Shown: positions 10,056 through 24,860, counted from the first letter of the stretch. The stretch is DNA of 64,000 bases from Solen grandis (GCA_021229015.1 CM037783.1:23936052-24000051); one strand, 5' to 3'. Numbers and translations are program-made. Notes: a model not told the origin generated them from the letters alone.

Positions 10056-10690
10056 GAGTAAAAAGGGTTCACAGTATTCGTCTGGGCTTGGAGGTGGCAT
10101 CGGACAAAAAAGAGATCACATCAGACAAAGAAGAAATGGACCCGAACTAGGAAATAAGTAGGAGGTGGGCGAAAATTTTGGTGGCGAATTTGATAGCCGA
10201 ATTCACCATCCAAATTTTTGCGGGTGGGGCGGCCGACATTTGCTCCCGCAAAAAATGCGCTATGCACCGGGTACACACAGGCTGGGGGCCCGCTGAGGGG
10301 GGGTGGGGCTGGCCCTGGCAGCCGACATTTGCGTTAGCTCCGGCAAAATACGCTATAGTAAGCCTTGAAAAAGATCTTTTATATCAAAGTGTTCCAGAAC
10401 CACCATTGTGTATACTACTGCATCATGACCTATAATTAAGTTTGTTTCACGGGATTTAGTCAAAATATAAAATATTCGTTCCGTCAAAGGCCTGTTAAAT
10501 AGGTCTTTTGTCGTATGTTTTAATCAGGATCGACACCTGCGTAAGGAAGGGAACGGGGCTCTGTGTAAACACATTTGGGTAAACCGTTGTCATTGAAGAT
10601 TACACACTTTGCATAGCGAGGTCAAAGTCTCTTGATGGAGGGCTGCCTTATTTAAGGGTTTTAATCACGTCGAATGATATTCAATCTTGG
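10056..10690. other. Tail of the virus-like block and flank
   Basis: 10,056-10,350 is still G+C-rich and repeats short motifs (CCGACATTTGC at 10,235 and 10,321; GCGAAATTTTGG- and GCGAAAATTTTGG-type runs at 9,887 and 10,168). A 62-codon frame at 9,962-10,150 starts MPKKTQISAEAIRHIASGE but has no recognisable relative. From 10,360 the sequence becomes ordinary AT-rich flank. Confidence 0.35.
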
Positions 10691-10915
10691 CCATATTCAT
10701 CGATTGGTTAAATGGCTAGCGAGTTGTGCGAGGTCGTGAGTTCGATCTCTGGCTGCGACATACTGAAGTTGTTAAACTATTGTATCCCTTTGACCTTCAG
10801 CTAATTCATGTAATATTTTCAAGACTGGTTGGCAAATTGTCAAGAAAGTGTGACTGGATGTGGCATCATGACACTTGTCTGCAGTATGATATAGCTGGGA
10901 GGCCTCGCTATGTTG
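10690..10915 (+). mobile_element. SINE family B, old copy
   Basis: Degenerate tRNA-like head with TGAGTTCGATCTCTGGCTGC as the B-box region near 10,738, then body landmarks CAAGACTGGTTGGC and GTGTGACTGGATGTGGCATC. Many substitutions against the fuller copy at 57,988. Confidence 0.7.
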
Positions 10916-10971
10916 ACAATACATGTATCTTCCATAAAAAAAAAAACAGTTGTAATAACTTCCACAGGTGC

Positions 10972-11070
10972 TCATCGTCGAATTCCCCTGGCTGACTTAT
11001 TCCGTTTCACTACATGACATGACTACATATAGTGAAACGGAATAAATCAGCCGGGGGAATTCGACGATGA
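10972..11070. repeat. Long near-perfect hairpin (41-bp arms)
   Basis: Arms 10,972-11,012 and 11,030-11,070 are inverted copies with 2 differences in 41, both transitions; loop 17 nt. It lies just after SINE B. It might be a minimal inverted-repeat transposon or an RNA hairpin; the sequence does not decide. Confidence 0.85.
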
Positions 11071-11169
11071 CTGGTACCATCCATGGCAATTTTTGCCCTT
11101 CTGCAGCACGTCAACTGATTCTTATATTTTTGAAAACCTTCTATATTTCCTATACTTTGTTTCTTTTTC

Positions 11170-11171
<2 letters not shown>

Positions 11172-11221
<50 letters not shown>
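11172..11221. repeat. (AT)n microsatellite
   Basis: Fifty bases of uninterrupted AT. Confidence 0.95.
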
Positions 11222-11224
<3 letters not shown>

Positions 11225-11905
11225 AAATGTCACAGATCATAAAAAAAGATTAATCATTAATGTATTGCTTCTGCTAGATTACCACAAGTTTGCAGTTATC
11301 TATTGAAGCATCTCAATGTGGGAGAGGGTGGGGAGATATGATGTTGATATAAACCATGAGTTCTGCTATCTTTTACACCAAGATGATGAAACCAGTTATG
11401 CATTTAAGGCACATTCCTGCATTGATAAATCGTATTTACAGCAATCAAAAAGAAGTTTAAAAGCTTCAGTCATCTTAACTCGTAAAACATGATTGTTGGA
11501 ATAACTGGGATTTATTTTCTGAGGCAGAAGTCATAGATGCCTGTTTTTATACTTATTTCAGCTACATGCAACTAAAACGCCAGCTTCATAGACATTTTTT
11601 TTTCACCTGAAACAGCAGCCATACAAATTTACAATGAAGAAATTTGGTCAAAGGTTGTTGATACAATTTAAGAACTCTGCAGAAAAGTTTGCAAACACCT
11701 GCTAAAATCTTTCTTGCTAAAAGGATTCTTGACTGGAAAGAGAACAAAAATTCTAGTCTGGAAATCATTTGGAGACCTTATTGAGGTTCTAATTTTGAAA
11801 ATTGTGTAGAGGGAGATCCCCTGAGTCCTCATTCCAGTCAGCGAAACTTTAGGTCATCAAGCATCCTGTACTTTTTTAAATCTCGCGAAAGCACTGTAAG
11901 AGGTT

Positions 11906-11942
<37 letters not shown>

Positions 11943-12164
11943 GCTGCTGTTAAGCTTGGTGAAGATTTTGTAGAAACATTTGCTTTAAGTAAAATTCAAG
12001 TTTAATGATTATAAACAATAAACAAGTAAGTTGATTTTCACTTAACATGCCTCTGAGTGAAGACTTTGCTTTGAACTCCTACATTTTAGTAAAAAAAACA
12101 ACAACTATATTTTCCTATATTTTAATCTAAACTCAGTTGACAGACTGCTTCTGTTTTTTCACAG
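11222..12164. other. Upstream region of regucalcin copy 1
   Basis: No coding region. Contains a (GT)n run at 11,908-11,941. A pyrimidine tract followed by CACAG at 12,160-12,164 looks like a 3' splice site, implying an upstream non-coding exon and a promoter that I cannot place. Confidence 0.45.
11908..11941. repeat. (GT)n microsatellite
   Basis: About 17 GT units. Confidence 0.95.
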
Positions 12165-12202
12165 GATCATTGTCACCATAAAAAACTCAGACCCTAGTAG
12201 CC
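12165..12202 (+). other. Probable 5'-UTR part of regucalcin copy 1
   Basis: A pyrimidine-rich tract ending CACAG at 12,164 precedes this segment, which runs directly into the ATG. This implies at least one more upstream non-coding exon. Confidence 0.5.
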
Positions 12203-15106
<2,904 letters not shown>

Positions 15107-15477
15107 ATGTAAACGATTTGATACAAGCTTTAATCTGCAGATTGTAGCTTTAAATTACATGTATACATGTATTAAACTATATCTAATATATGTATGTACT
15201 TCTTTTGTTTTTATCGTTCAGTTATTACCTGAATGGGTTTACAACACTTCTTTAATAATTCGCTCATTGTAATTTATAATGTATGCTTCATCGCTTGTTG
15301 CTACAGTGTATTAGCAATTTTGTTTCTAATGACAGAAGTTGTATCATTGTCACCATTTTAGTATTGAAGTCATTTATATAGAGAGAGTTAACAACTGAAT
15401 ATTTTGATTGTTGAGGAAAGAGTATTTTTCTTCTTACAGAATGCGCCTTCGCATGAAATGATATTCCTCTGCACAGA

Positions 15478-15483
15478 AATAAA
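15478..15483 (+). terminator. Candidate poly(A) signal for regucalcin copy 1
   Basis: AATAAA about 370 bp after the stop codon; it is the first canonical hexamer I noticed downstream. Confidence 0.4.
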
Positions 15484-15704
15484 AGAGAAAGCTAATTACA
15501 AAATGGTTTTGTTTTCACTTTACTATCTAGATAATTATAATGGGCCATTTTCGCCCGAATTGATTGTTGGCAACATTGTGTAACTATGTTGAAATCTTGC
15601 TTACAACCATTACTGTAAACTTGCGACGTGGAATATATAAACCCATATACTCACATTAGACCTCTTGGTTTCCCTCTTCTTTTTTTTCTTTTTTTTTTGC
15701 TGGT

Positions 15705-15754
15705 CATCCTCGGTACCCAGCCTATTCATATTCATAGCCTGGGTACTGAGGATG
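15705..15754. repeat. Hairpin with 21-bp arms
   Basis: Arms 15,705-15,725 and 15,734-15,754 pair with two mismatches around an 8-nt loop; homopyrimidine and poly(T) tracts lie on both sides. Confidence 0.7.
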
Positions 15755-18066
15755 CGGTGCAATGCGATAGTTTTTTTTTCCGTGAACCTCGGATTGCCGA
15801 GAGAACGGGCCGTATATTTAGTTTCTTGGACAAAAATAAAAAAAATTGTATCTGGACTAGGAATATACGAATAAATCTCAAAAGAGACATATAGTTTGAC
15901 ATATCCGAAGAATATCGACATAAAAGGGGTATTCAGTAAGACCTCATGTAAAGTCCACATTACTACAAGGATCACCTCACTGTTAAGATGACGATTTTCA
16001 GTGCCATGTTCCTGTGTATACTGCTTAACTTTACACAATAATCAGACCACCTCTTTATGACAACCAGTTAACCATGGTCACATGACCGGTTTGAATATTG
16101 TAGATTTACTGTAATATTAATTACTTGTAAGATTGCAATTGTTATCGACAATTATAGCTTGTAAAATGTATTTATAAACAAGTATGATACGACTGGACTT
16201 TATACCCCGATGGTATACATTCAATACACAGTTCTGAAGTATTTTTTCAGCATTTGAGGAAAAGGAACAGGTCTTACTAATTCAGGGAAAATACTGTTAT
16301 TTTTGCTAGATTAGAATTACTAGAATTACATATCCATATAAACATGATAAAATATATATACTGTATCGAGATATCAAAACGAACAACCAGCGCACACAAA
16401 ATTACAAATCCATATATACACAATAAGATGTATGTATCATGATTTTATACATGTACATTTTATGTATCATTCGTTTACCTCTTTGTCCTTTTGTTCTTAT
16501 GACATAAAACAACTATCATTGTGAAGTTTCTTTAAAAGTGCTCAGGAGTGCAATTTTTGCTGAGATATATCTACATCGCATGACAGGGCGATCAAGGCTC
16601 ATTATATAACTTAGTCTACATATCAGCACGACTTCTATATTAATTATATTATACGCATATAAAGAGACAAATCAATTAAATCTCTCTCTATATATACATA
16701 TCGATGTTTTGAATAATATTTATCGATATCGTCAAAAGGTGTTGCTTGTAAGCGACAACATCAATTGAAATGCAAAAAAAAAAATTGAAATCAAATAAGG
16801 TAAGCCTACCATTACAAACCGTTCAGGTTTCGTGTCAGAAACCAGAAGGACCCGTACCGAAAAGGCCAAGTCCAGAAAGGCCCATTTTAAAGTCTACCAT
16901 AAAGGGCCCGAAATATTAGGTTAAAAGGCCCATTTGACTTACACATACATATTTTAATGGTACCGATATTTACATGATAATCTTATATATACATATATAT
17001 ATTTCAAACATGTTAACACAATTCTGTTTTGGACGGTATGTTTTATTGTAAGGGTTTACTGTAATCAATAGGAAAGTGAAAACGAGGTGCGATAATTAGA
17101 AACGACGATTATAAAAGGTTAAATCCTTTAATGATGGACATCATTTGGTCTTAACGGTTTCGCTGGCGGAATTTAATTACGTAAGTGAAGTAAAATGTTT
17201 TAATTAGAATTTGTTTGGTTTCAGATTAATTTATTTGAACTTTAAAGATGCACCGCATGCGAAAAATAATTGATGTTACGAGAGAAAAAATGTAGACAGT
17301 AGGTGCACTGCAAAGCAGAAGACACTTACTCTTTCTTTTTAAGAAATAAGAAAAATGTGAGAAGAAAGAAAAGCAAATTCAGTACTGTACATGTATTTAA
17401 TTGTTTAGGCTCTTTGTTTGTGCTTTTAATGCGCATAAAACCGGAAGCACGTTAAACCAACAAAAACAGTTGTGCAATTTATCTCTATATATTCTGTTTT
17501 CAAGATGAGTGTTGTAGTTGATGTACAGTTTGATGACGCAGGTGTTGTAGACAATAATGAAGGGTAAGAACCCTTAACCCAGTATGATAAAATGTTGTAC
17601 TGTTTATCACAGTATAAAGGCAGCATTGCATAAATGTCCGAAGTCCTTAAGAAAATGACTGAAATGTAAAATGCTGTTGGTGGAACATTACAAACTTAAG
17701 CGGCTTGAAACGTTGTTTTGGTTATTCAATATACACATTTTCGTTTGATAGTAAATATTCGTGATTCATTCATTTTATGGTGTTGGAAATTTAGGTTGGT
17801 AGACTGTTCGATCAATACGTCTCCCGGTCAAAACGTCACCTGTCAAATCATTCACTTTATGGTTTAAACATCCCCGAGTTATATAAAAAAAGACCAAACG
17901 TCCACCTATTTTTTTTCATTCTGCAAATCTCTGTTCATGAAATGAAAGTGGGCGGAGCAAATGTTACGGTACGTAATTTGCATACACAGTATCATTATTA
18001 TGAATGGACTAATAAGCACTGCATAATTAATTAGATCATAGACATATACAACCATGTTGATAAAAA

Positions 18067-18290
18067 ATGATGAATATATCTATGATTAGATACAAGCAGG
18101 ATTACACAGTCTACCTTTGTAAAACAAACTCATCAACTAGAGGCAATATGAAATTCCTAACCTACCACTTTAAGTCTAACATATACCAACACTCCTTCTT
18201 TCCACGTGTGAGTATCCCTTGGAACAAACTTCCAGAAAAAAACACTGCGACAGAACACCATTGATGGTTTCAAGGCAGATCCCCAATAAA
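18067..18290 (+). pseudogene. Non-LTR reverse transcriptase, C-terminal scrap
   Basis: Open for about 65 codons, then continuing in another frame. The reading ends SFFPRVSIPWNKLPEK followed, after a frameshift, by TIDGFKADPQ and a stop. The FFPR...WNKLP...DGFK pattern is the far C-terminus of CR1/RTE/jockey-type reverse transcriptases. Everything upstream is missing, as in typical 5'-truncated copies. Confidence 0.7.
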
Positions 18291-19600
18291 TTTTGAGAGC
18301 TTAGGTGGTAATGACATTGTACAGTGTTAATACATGATAAACTTTTAAAAGTCATTACAGTCGTCAGTAACATTTTAATAAACACATGCATATGGTTTCG
18401 TCAGGTCACACACCAACCTTAAGTGTACTGACACACTTACTACTGCACCTTCATGTGATGTCCTAGACGGATTTTGTGAATAATCATCATTGAAGTTGAA
18501 GGACATCACAGAGCCTTTTTGCCCTTCTTTGCAGTAGCTTGTTACCGGCTACTTCCCCAAGTCATATAACCACCTTTTTCCCCAAAAATATCCTCCAAAA
18601 TTCCCCTTTCTCAGAAAAAAAAATCCCCATTAAATCGTAATATGAATAACGGTAAAAAAAATCAACAACGCGTGATTTTTATTTTTGTGAATTACTTAAG
18701 CAGTAAGACTGGTTATCAATATTGCTCACGTGGATATACGCTGGACTGAGAAAAATCGATAAGCAGTCTACGACACAACCTTCACCTGTGTATTTCACAG
18801 TGAGGGCAGTTTTGACAGTTGACACTTCAGAGTTGAAGGTGTTGAGCAGGTTTTCAGCAAATTACACTGATTGTATGGGTGAATGAAGGATACTCTCAGA
18901 TATCATTATCATTTAATTGCTGGTAGAAAAAAAAGACAGTCGTTGGTTAAGTTGTTACAGCTCTGATTTATGATCTAGTCAAACTTTTTTGGCAAACGAA
19001 AGCAATGGTACAAACTAAATTATCGACTACAATACGATATTTTCTTTACCAACCCATCTTTCCCAATCTCATTTAAGTGTTTTAAGAGTAATTAAAAAAA
19101 CGATTCAGTCAATATGCCAACCTCTCAATCAAAGTCGGCGATGTTAACTCCATTTTAAGGGAGCATGGAAAATTAAGTTACACATGAAGACTATCTAGAG
19201 CACTGTTCTGTAACATCTGCATTAAGGTTTATTTATTACTTATTTCATTTCTAACTGCTAACAATATATATATAGAGAGAGATTTTTTTAATGATAACTG
19301 ATCTTCATGGCAAAAAAAATCCTCAAAATCCCACAAAAAAGGCTAGGAACTGGAAAAAAAAGGCCCTGAATTAATACACAGCCGGTTTTAGATGGGATAA
19401 AGGATGTCCCGCGTGCCACAAATCTGGCTGCACACAGCCATGCTCTAGACAAACATTTAAGGCTATATGCGCCCTGATGGGGGACCTAGTACGACCCGGA
19501 CCGGAAATTAAAGGGGAAAGTTTTTTTGTCCAATTTTTATACCTCAACCAAAAATAGAAGGGGGGGGGGGCATATACTCATATAGATTTGCCTTTGTCCG
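18291..19600. other. Intergenic, old repeats, no gene
   Basis: AT-rich sequence with A-rich and C-rich runs near 18,580-18,640 and 19,310-19,370. No open frame with recognisable content. Confidence 0.35.
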
Positions 19601-20240
19601 TCCGTAATTGTACGTATGTCTGTCTGTCGGTCCCGAAACTTTGTGACACGCATAACTCTGAATATATTTGTACTACAGGCTTGATACTTCATGGATATAT
19701 TATTAAGGACATGGACTTGCGCACCTGGGTATTTTCATCGAAACACTGTTAAAGTTTACAGAGTTATGGGCCTTTGTTTTTGAAAATATGGAATTAATGC
19801 TTGTGACGCACGTAACTCTGAAAGTGTTTGTACTTCAGACTTGAAACTTCATGGATAAATTAATCAGGACATGAACTTTTGCACCTGGGTATTTTTATCG
19901 AACCTTTGTTAAAGTTAAGATAGTAATGGGCCTTTGTTTTTTCTAAATATGGAATTTTATGCTTGTGACGCAAGTAACTCTGTAAGTATTTGTACTACAG
20001 ACTTGAATCTTCATGGATATATTATGCAGGACATGAACATGTGCACCATTGTATTTTATCCCCCACCCCCTCCCCCATCAAAAAGTGAGGCATATAGATT
20101 TGCCTTTGTCTGTCCGTCCAGCCCAAATCTGGGACACAGATAACCCTGAAGGTATTTGTGCTACAGTTTTTAAACTTTATGATATATTACTCAGGACATG
20201 ACTTGCGCTCCTGGGTGTTGGCCTTTGTTTTGGAAAATGC
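19600..20240. repeat. Tandem array, ~160-bp unit, about four units
   Basis: The landmark GACACGCATAACTCTGA and its variants recur at about 19,646, 19,805, 19,966 and 20,133 (periods 159, 161, 167). Each unit also carries a 'cttcatggatatatta' and a 'gggcctttgttt' block. A G-run (19,560-19,570) and a C-rich run (20,062-20,077) flank parts of it. Non-coding. Confidence 0.8.
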
Positions 20241-20754
20241 GCCGGATTGGGGTATCTGTGTCCTATGGACATATTTCTAGTTTGGCAAAATTTATTGACT
20301 TTAGGCGTCATCTTTGCCCTAGTCGCTCTCTGACTTGATCCTGGAATGAGGCCATTTATTATTTCGTACTGTAGATAAGAGAGTTTCTTTGCATTGATCA
20401 AACAGATGTGTTTTCTGTTACATAAATGTAGATGCTTGCGATAGGTGCAAAGAATTTAGATATTGGCATTTTATTTAAGGAGGGTATGAATCTTGGTCAA
20501 TCGGGGGTAGTATACCTTGTATTATTTAAAGTGGTATATAACTCATCTTTCGTGCCAGACCCCCTTGGTATTAAACCTAATATCGCTTTTAGGTAAATTT
20601 ACCGGTATCAAAAATGATCGCCAGCAAGCCTCTTTTCAAAATGGGAAGGTGCTTTACAAAATCCTTGGCAAATGCTTTGCAAAATGGGAAAGTGCTTGGC
20701 AAGTGGGTGGGGAGACGTGGAAAATTTGTGCATATGCGCAGCCATGCCGCCTAG
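20240..20754. other. Intergenic approach to a G+C-rich insert
   Basis: AT-rich up to about 20,640, then rising G and C with imperfect repeats of GCTTTGCAAAATGGGAA and GTGCTTGGCAAGTGGG before the open frame. Confidence 0.35.
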
Positions 20755-21189
20755 ATGAGATTTGTCCCAGGACAAGATCCAAGAAATCCGCTCCCTCCGA
20801 GGCCGGCTGTCGACACACGAGGCGAAAAAGCGCTATGGTATCGGGTCCTCGAGGCTCTACAAGATTTGGTTGGACGATTCGGCAGTTCCTGCCGCGCAAA
20901 TTGTGACCGATCCGCAAACTGCACGCCGGCCGGATCCTCTATCGACGAACGGCTGGGCGAGGCGGAGCCCGGCCCCTTGGCACAAGTCGTACCGCGAGGA
21001 GGGCCCTCTGTCGAAGACTTCTACGAGCGGTTGGGCCGACTAGAGGCCCGCGCGGAGCAATCTACGAGCCTGCTGGTGGAGGTGCTGGCCCAGTTGGCAC
21101 ACCCGACGACGACTAAGACGCCTTTCTCGACTAGCTGCTGGTTGCTGTCGGCAAGCAACAAGAAGAAATCTGTATCCGTGTTTCTCTAA
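20755..21189 (+). pseudogene. Helix-turn-helix-like protein, frameshifted, G+C-rich insert
   Basis: One frame from 20,762 begins MSQDKIQEIRSLRGRLSTHE and continues KKRYGIGSSRLYKIW, a pattern of the resolvase/transposase-type helix-turn-helix. Further on, sense moves to another frame, which encodes an acidic, heptad-like stretch (VEDFYERLGRLEARAEQ, about 21,010-21,060). So a frameshift lies roughly between 20,890 and 20,950. The block is strikingly richer in G and C than its surroundings, like the virus-like genes at 6.4-10.4 kb, and may come from the same class of element; that link is inference. Confidence 0.45.
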
Positions 21190-21412
21190 ATGAAGTTCGG
21201 CCGGTGGGTATATACATGTATTCTATCTGTATCCGTGTTTCTCCAAGGGTGCTGCTCCAGGTTGGGAGATACAAATTGGGGAAAAAAGGGCTCCAGATAG
21301 GGTGGGTAGGTCCTCCTCGTGGTGCGACTAGTGCCAAGGGGCCGAGTTCGACAGATCTAGATAGGTTGGGAGGCACAAATTGGGGGAAAAGGGCTCCAGA
21401 TAGGGTGGGTAC
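21165..21412. repeat. Short direct repeats next to the G+C-rich insert
   Basis: TCTGTATCCGTGTTTCTC occurs near 21,168 and again near 21,225; a ~50-bp block containing GGGCTCCAGATAGGGTGGGT occurs at about 21,260-21,308 and 21,364-21,411, spaced about 105 bp. Confidence 0.8.
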
Positions 21413-22179
21413 ACTTTCTACTTTTTATGCTATTGTATATACTACTTAGTCTATATTAAGTACGTATTATAGATGGAGTATGGAGATACTCCAGGGATAC
21501 AAATATTGTCTTATTTATTTACATACCTCGTTTGTAAACTTCTCATATCTCCTCTGAATCTCGATTGCGAAAGATCTTGTCCTGATTTGTTCAATTCTAT
21601 AAGTTTTATATATTATAGAGTGTTCATACTCATTTTGAATTATACAGCTGTGGGAACGTTTAAACTATATCTTGACCTAATAGAATGAATATGTTCACTG
21701 TCTGAAAGCTTTCCCGGGCTGCATATTTTGCTTGAAAATTATTTAGATATAATTGGTGATAACAGACTGTAAGGACCACAAGTGACCTCAAAGGTTTATC
21801 AAGCACTGTTCAAACAGCACACTTTATACGGACAAATAAAGTGCCAAGGCTGTAGTTGTCAACGACTAAAGGGAAGGGTGTGCAGGTAAGCATGTTACGA
21901 CACATTGTTTTACATGTATATTACATTTTCAGTGTATTTGCATGTAATGATTGACATTTTGAAATGGACATGAATTACGTTTGATTTTGTCTTATGGTGA
22001 TATTGCTTTAAAAATAAAATCATCGTTCTGCGTGGCGATGGATTTACGAGTGTGCTTTGAATTTAATTATCGAGAAGAGAATATATCTGACAATGATTTA
22101 ATAGACACCCTGATTTCAAGTGTCTTACACCAAATGTTTTCGTCAGTAGAAACCATAGCAACTACAGTTCCTGGTAACA
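21412..22179. other. Upstream region of regucalcin copy 2
   Basis: AT-rich, no recognised gene. TGTTTTCGTCAG at 22,135-22,146 could be a 3' splice site for a 5'-UTR exon, by analogy with copy 1. Confidence 0.35.
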
Positions 22180-23656
22180 ATGTCGGTGGAGACTCTGTTA
22201 AAGAACATCTGTGAGACCACGGGGGAGGGGCCACACTGGGACGAGAGGACGGGCTGTTTGCTGTTTGTGGACATAGACTACGGCGCGATCCGTAGGTGGG
22301 ACTCTGCTACTGGAGAAAGTGACAGTTACAGGTTTGGTAGGTTTTTCTTTCTTTCTTTTTCTAGCTAAATATTTTCGTCCTAAAAATGAAAATTAGTATT
22401 TTTTTAATGTCGAACAGTATCTATGAAAGTGGGATAAACCAGAACATAACCATTATAAAATATTTATTAAATATTAAGATTTGCTTCAAAAATGTTTTTT
22501 TATTATATATACATGTATATAAATAATCAATACTTCGTCAGGTGTTTTGTGATAATATTTTATTCATATTTCGGTTCTATGATAAGGGATCAAGATCATT
22601 GTAAACCTAGATGGATATGCCAAAAGGTTTACATACTTATGAAATACCATTGTCAAGCTTTCCTTGTTCGAAGTTTTCTATATCATACGTTATTTTTTAA
22701 GGTCGCCATCTCATTGTCAGATTTTGCAAAAATATTCCCCTTTCCCTTAAGATCAGACCGTATCGTTCATTGTCCCATGCAAGAAGGGTGGATACATGAT
22801 CGGTCTCGGACAGTCAGTGGCCCATTTTGACTGGGATACAAAACAGGTCACTGTTCTACATACCGTGGAAGAGGGTAAAGACACGCGCTTCAACGATGGC
22901 AAGTGTGACCCGTCCGGCAGACTGTGGTGTGGTAGGTACGATAGTGTGTATATATATAGTTCTTCTTATTTACGTAGTTTACAGCTAATGATATTTCATA
23001 TTCCAACGATTAATTAAGTCACACGGATTTAATCGCGAATAAATTCTATTTCATGTTTTGCAAGTTATATGTTTGCATATGTAATGCGAAGATATCTTAT
23101 CATGAATGGGACAACAGCCTGGCCATGGCAAAAGTATGCAATGTTGGAAACTTTTTATCCATTTAGAAATAGTTCATTGTCATTGTATGCATGCCAAAAT
23201 ATTTATTGGCGATTCTCAAATTCATATTTAGAGACCGGTGATTTTGTGCTTGTTCTTGTTGGTTTGATACTTCAGATGAAATAATTTTACTTTTGTAACC
23301 TATTTTATACTCAATACATTTCAAAATGTTCAAAATCCAGATCAAATCTCATTTCATCTCTTATCTTAGATTAAATCTGACAATAAAGTTTCATTTTGCT
23401 TTCAAAAATATGATTATAAGAGACAGCAAATATATACTATTCTGAATAGTTTTTTTTTTTTCTAATCGGTTTGAACTTCTGGTGCTTGATCGGATACAAT
23501 GTGAACCCTATCATGTTGCAGGTACAATGGGAAACGAGGTGGTACCCTCCAAGCCAGCTTTACACCAGGGGTCGCTGTACAGTCTGGAACTGGACGGTAC
23601 CTTGAAGAAACACAAGGACGGGGTTAGCATTTCCAATGGCCTTGCCTGGTCTGCTG

Positions 23657-24860
23657 TAGAGCTGGGACGGGTAGAGATTTTCTACCCGGGTACCCGTGGT
23701 CCAATTAACCGCGGGTACTCGAGTACCCGCGAAAATCAAACTTTCAGTTGATTAAGATCAATCACTGACGTCACTGTGTATGCAGATTAGATGCTGTATG
23801 TTTACACGTTCTTGATGAAAGCATCATGTCAGCAAACCAGACACGTTTTCCAAAACTGTCCTTCCTAGCTAAACAGTACTTAGCCATACCTGCAACCTCA
23901 GTCCCGTCCGAAAGGGCATTTAGTGCCGCTGGTTTAACCATCACCAAACAACGGTCAAGTCTTAACCCAGAGGTTGCCGATGCAATCATTTTCCTGAACA
24001 AGTTCAAGAGGTCAAAAGTTCAAATATGCAAAAATGTTGTGCCAACGGTCACCATGCCCGTAGTCGACATTAAAGTTGAACCAAATGGTGACCAAGGTCT
24101 AGCTGGTGACGATCCGCCTTTGCCTACGTTACCTGACGCGCTATAGATCAGTAGGTTGACAAAAGTAAGTAAATTCGCCGTCAGTGTTGAAGAATGTTGG
24201 CGAGATTTTTTAGTTTATATTGAGTCACCTGCATTCGTTTTAAAATGCTGCCATAGTTTTGTTTTTCGTTTAATTATTTGTTTAACTGAATATCCTGAAT
24301 ATATAATCATTGGAAACTTTGAATATAAATAGATCGGTGAGAAAAATTAAAAAGTTGTTCGTTTGAAATTGTTTCCAAGTGTTTTAATTGTAACCCATTT
24401 GTTGTTAGTCATCAATACTGTAGGCCTACATGCTGAAAATAACAGAAAATTCGTTCAGATTTCATCTTTAACTGTTCATGTCCTGAACGTATTGAAATAT
24501 ACGTATTCGTTTTTGCCGTAGATTGAAATAAGACTGCTGGCTTTTGGCCGACTATCGGCGATGGTTTCCGGATGGGGTTACCTACCTTTAATGATTTAAT
24601 ATCCTAACTGTACAGATTCTATATTATGCATATTTCCCCTCCTTCACATGTTCCTGGCCAATGTGTGGCATATAACGTTATCTACACGAATTTAAGACCT
24701 GGTATACACGGAAACCTTTCCAAAAGTACCTCGATGCATCAATTAGCGGTAAGAAAAAGTCATTCTAATTTTAGACCGGGTACCCGGGTAGGAATTTACT
24801 ACCCGGGTAGCGCTTTTACCCGCCGGGCACCCGGGTACTCGAGTACCCTTCCCAGCCCTA
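23657..24860 (+). mobile_element. hAT-family DNA transposon inside regucalcin exon 3
   Basis: 1,204 bp flanked by the exact 8-bp duplication GTCTGCTG (23,649-23,656 and 24,861-24,868), as expected for hAT elements. The ends are inverted: TAGAGCTGGGACGGGTA at the left, and TAGGGCTGGGAAGGGTA reading in from the right (15 of 17). Sub-terminal repeats of ACCCGGGTA and GGTACTCGAGTACCC lie near both ends. Only the C-terminal part of a transposase remains. Confidence 0.93.
23826..24146 (+). pseudogene. hAT transposase C-terminal dimerisation domain
   Basis: The 106-codon frame contains YLAIPATSVPSERAFSAAG and later LNPEVADAIIFLNK, the hallmark of the hAT C-terminal dimerisation region. The N-terminal zinc finger and the catalytic core are absent, so the element is not autonomous. 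Confidence 0.9.

Larger units (their letters stand above)
6380..10400. mobile_element. Decayed endogenous virus-like (Maverick/Polinton-like?) gene block
   Basis: Five compact intronless genes: a capsid-like gene on the - strand and four genes on the + strand with almost no spacing, two pairs overlapping at stop/start (ATGA at 8,136-8,139; TGATG at 8,906-8,910). The base composition is visibly richer in G and C than the flanks. A fibre-type repeat, jelly-roll-like sequences and a membrane/coiled-coil protein fit a double-jelly-roll DNA virus or a Maverick-like transposon. No polymerase, integrase, packaging ATPase or protease gene is present, so it is a fragment. Most of the genes carry frame lesions. 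Class assignment is inference. Confidence 0.5.
15107..18066. other. Intergenic region after regucalcin copy 1
   Basis: Apart from the hairpin at 15,705 and AT-rich simple sequence, little can be recognised. A possible first coding exon (ATG 17,505, GTAAG donor at 17,564) is noted as a finding. No RNA gene is visible. Confidence 0.4.

Noticed and set aside
19600..20240. Protein-coding gene with repeated domains
   Set aside because: The ~160-bp period is not a multiple of three across units and the frames contain stops; it is satellite-like DNA.
23657..24860. Normal extra intron of regucalcin copy 2
   Set aside because: It does not start with GT or end with AG, is flanked by an 8-bp duplication and has hAT ends, so it is a transposon, not an intron.
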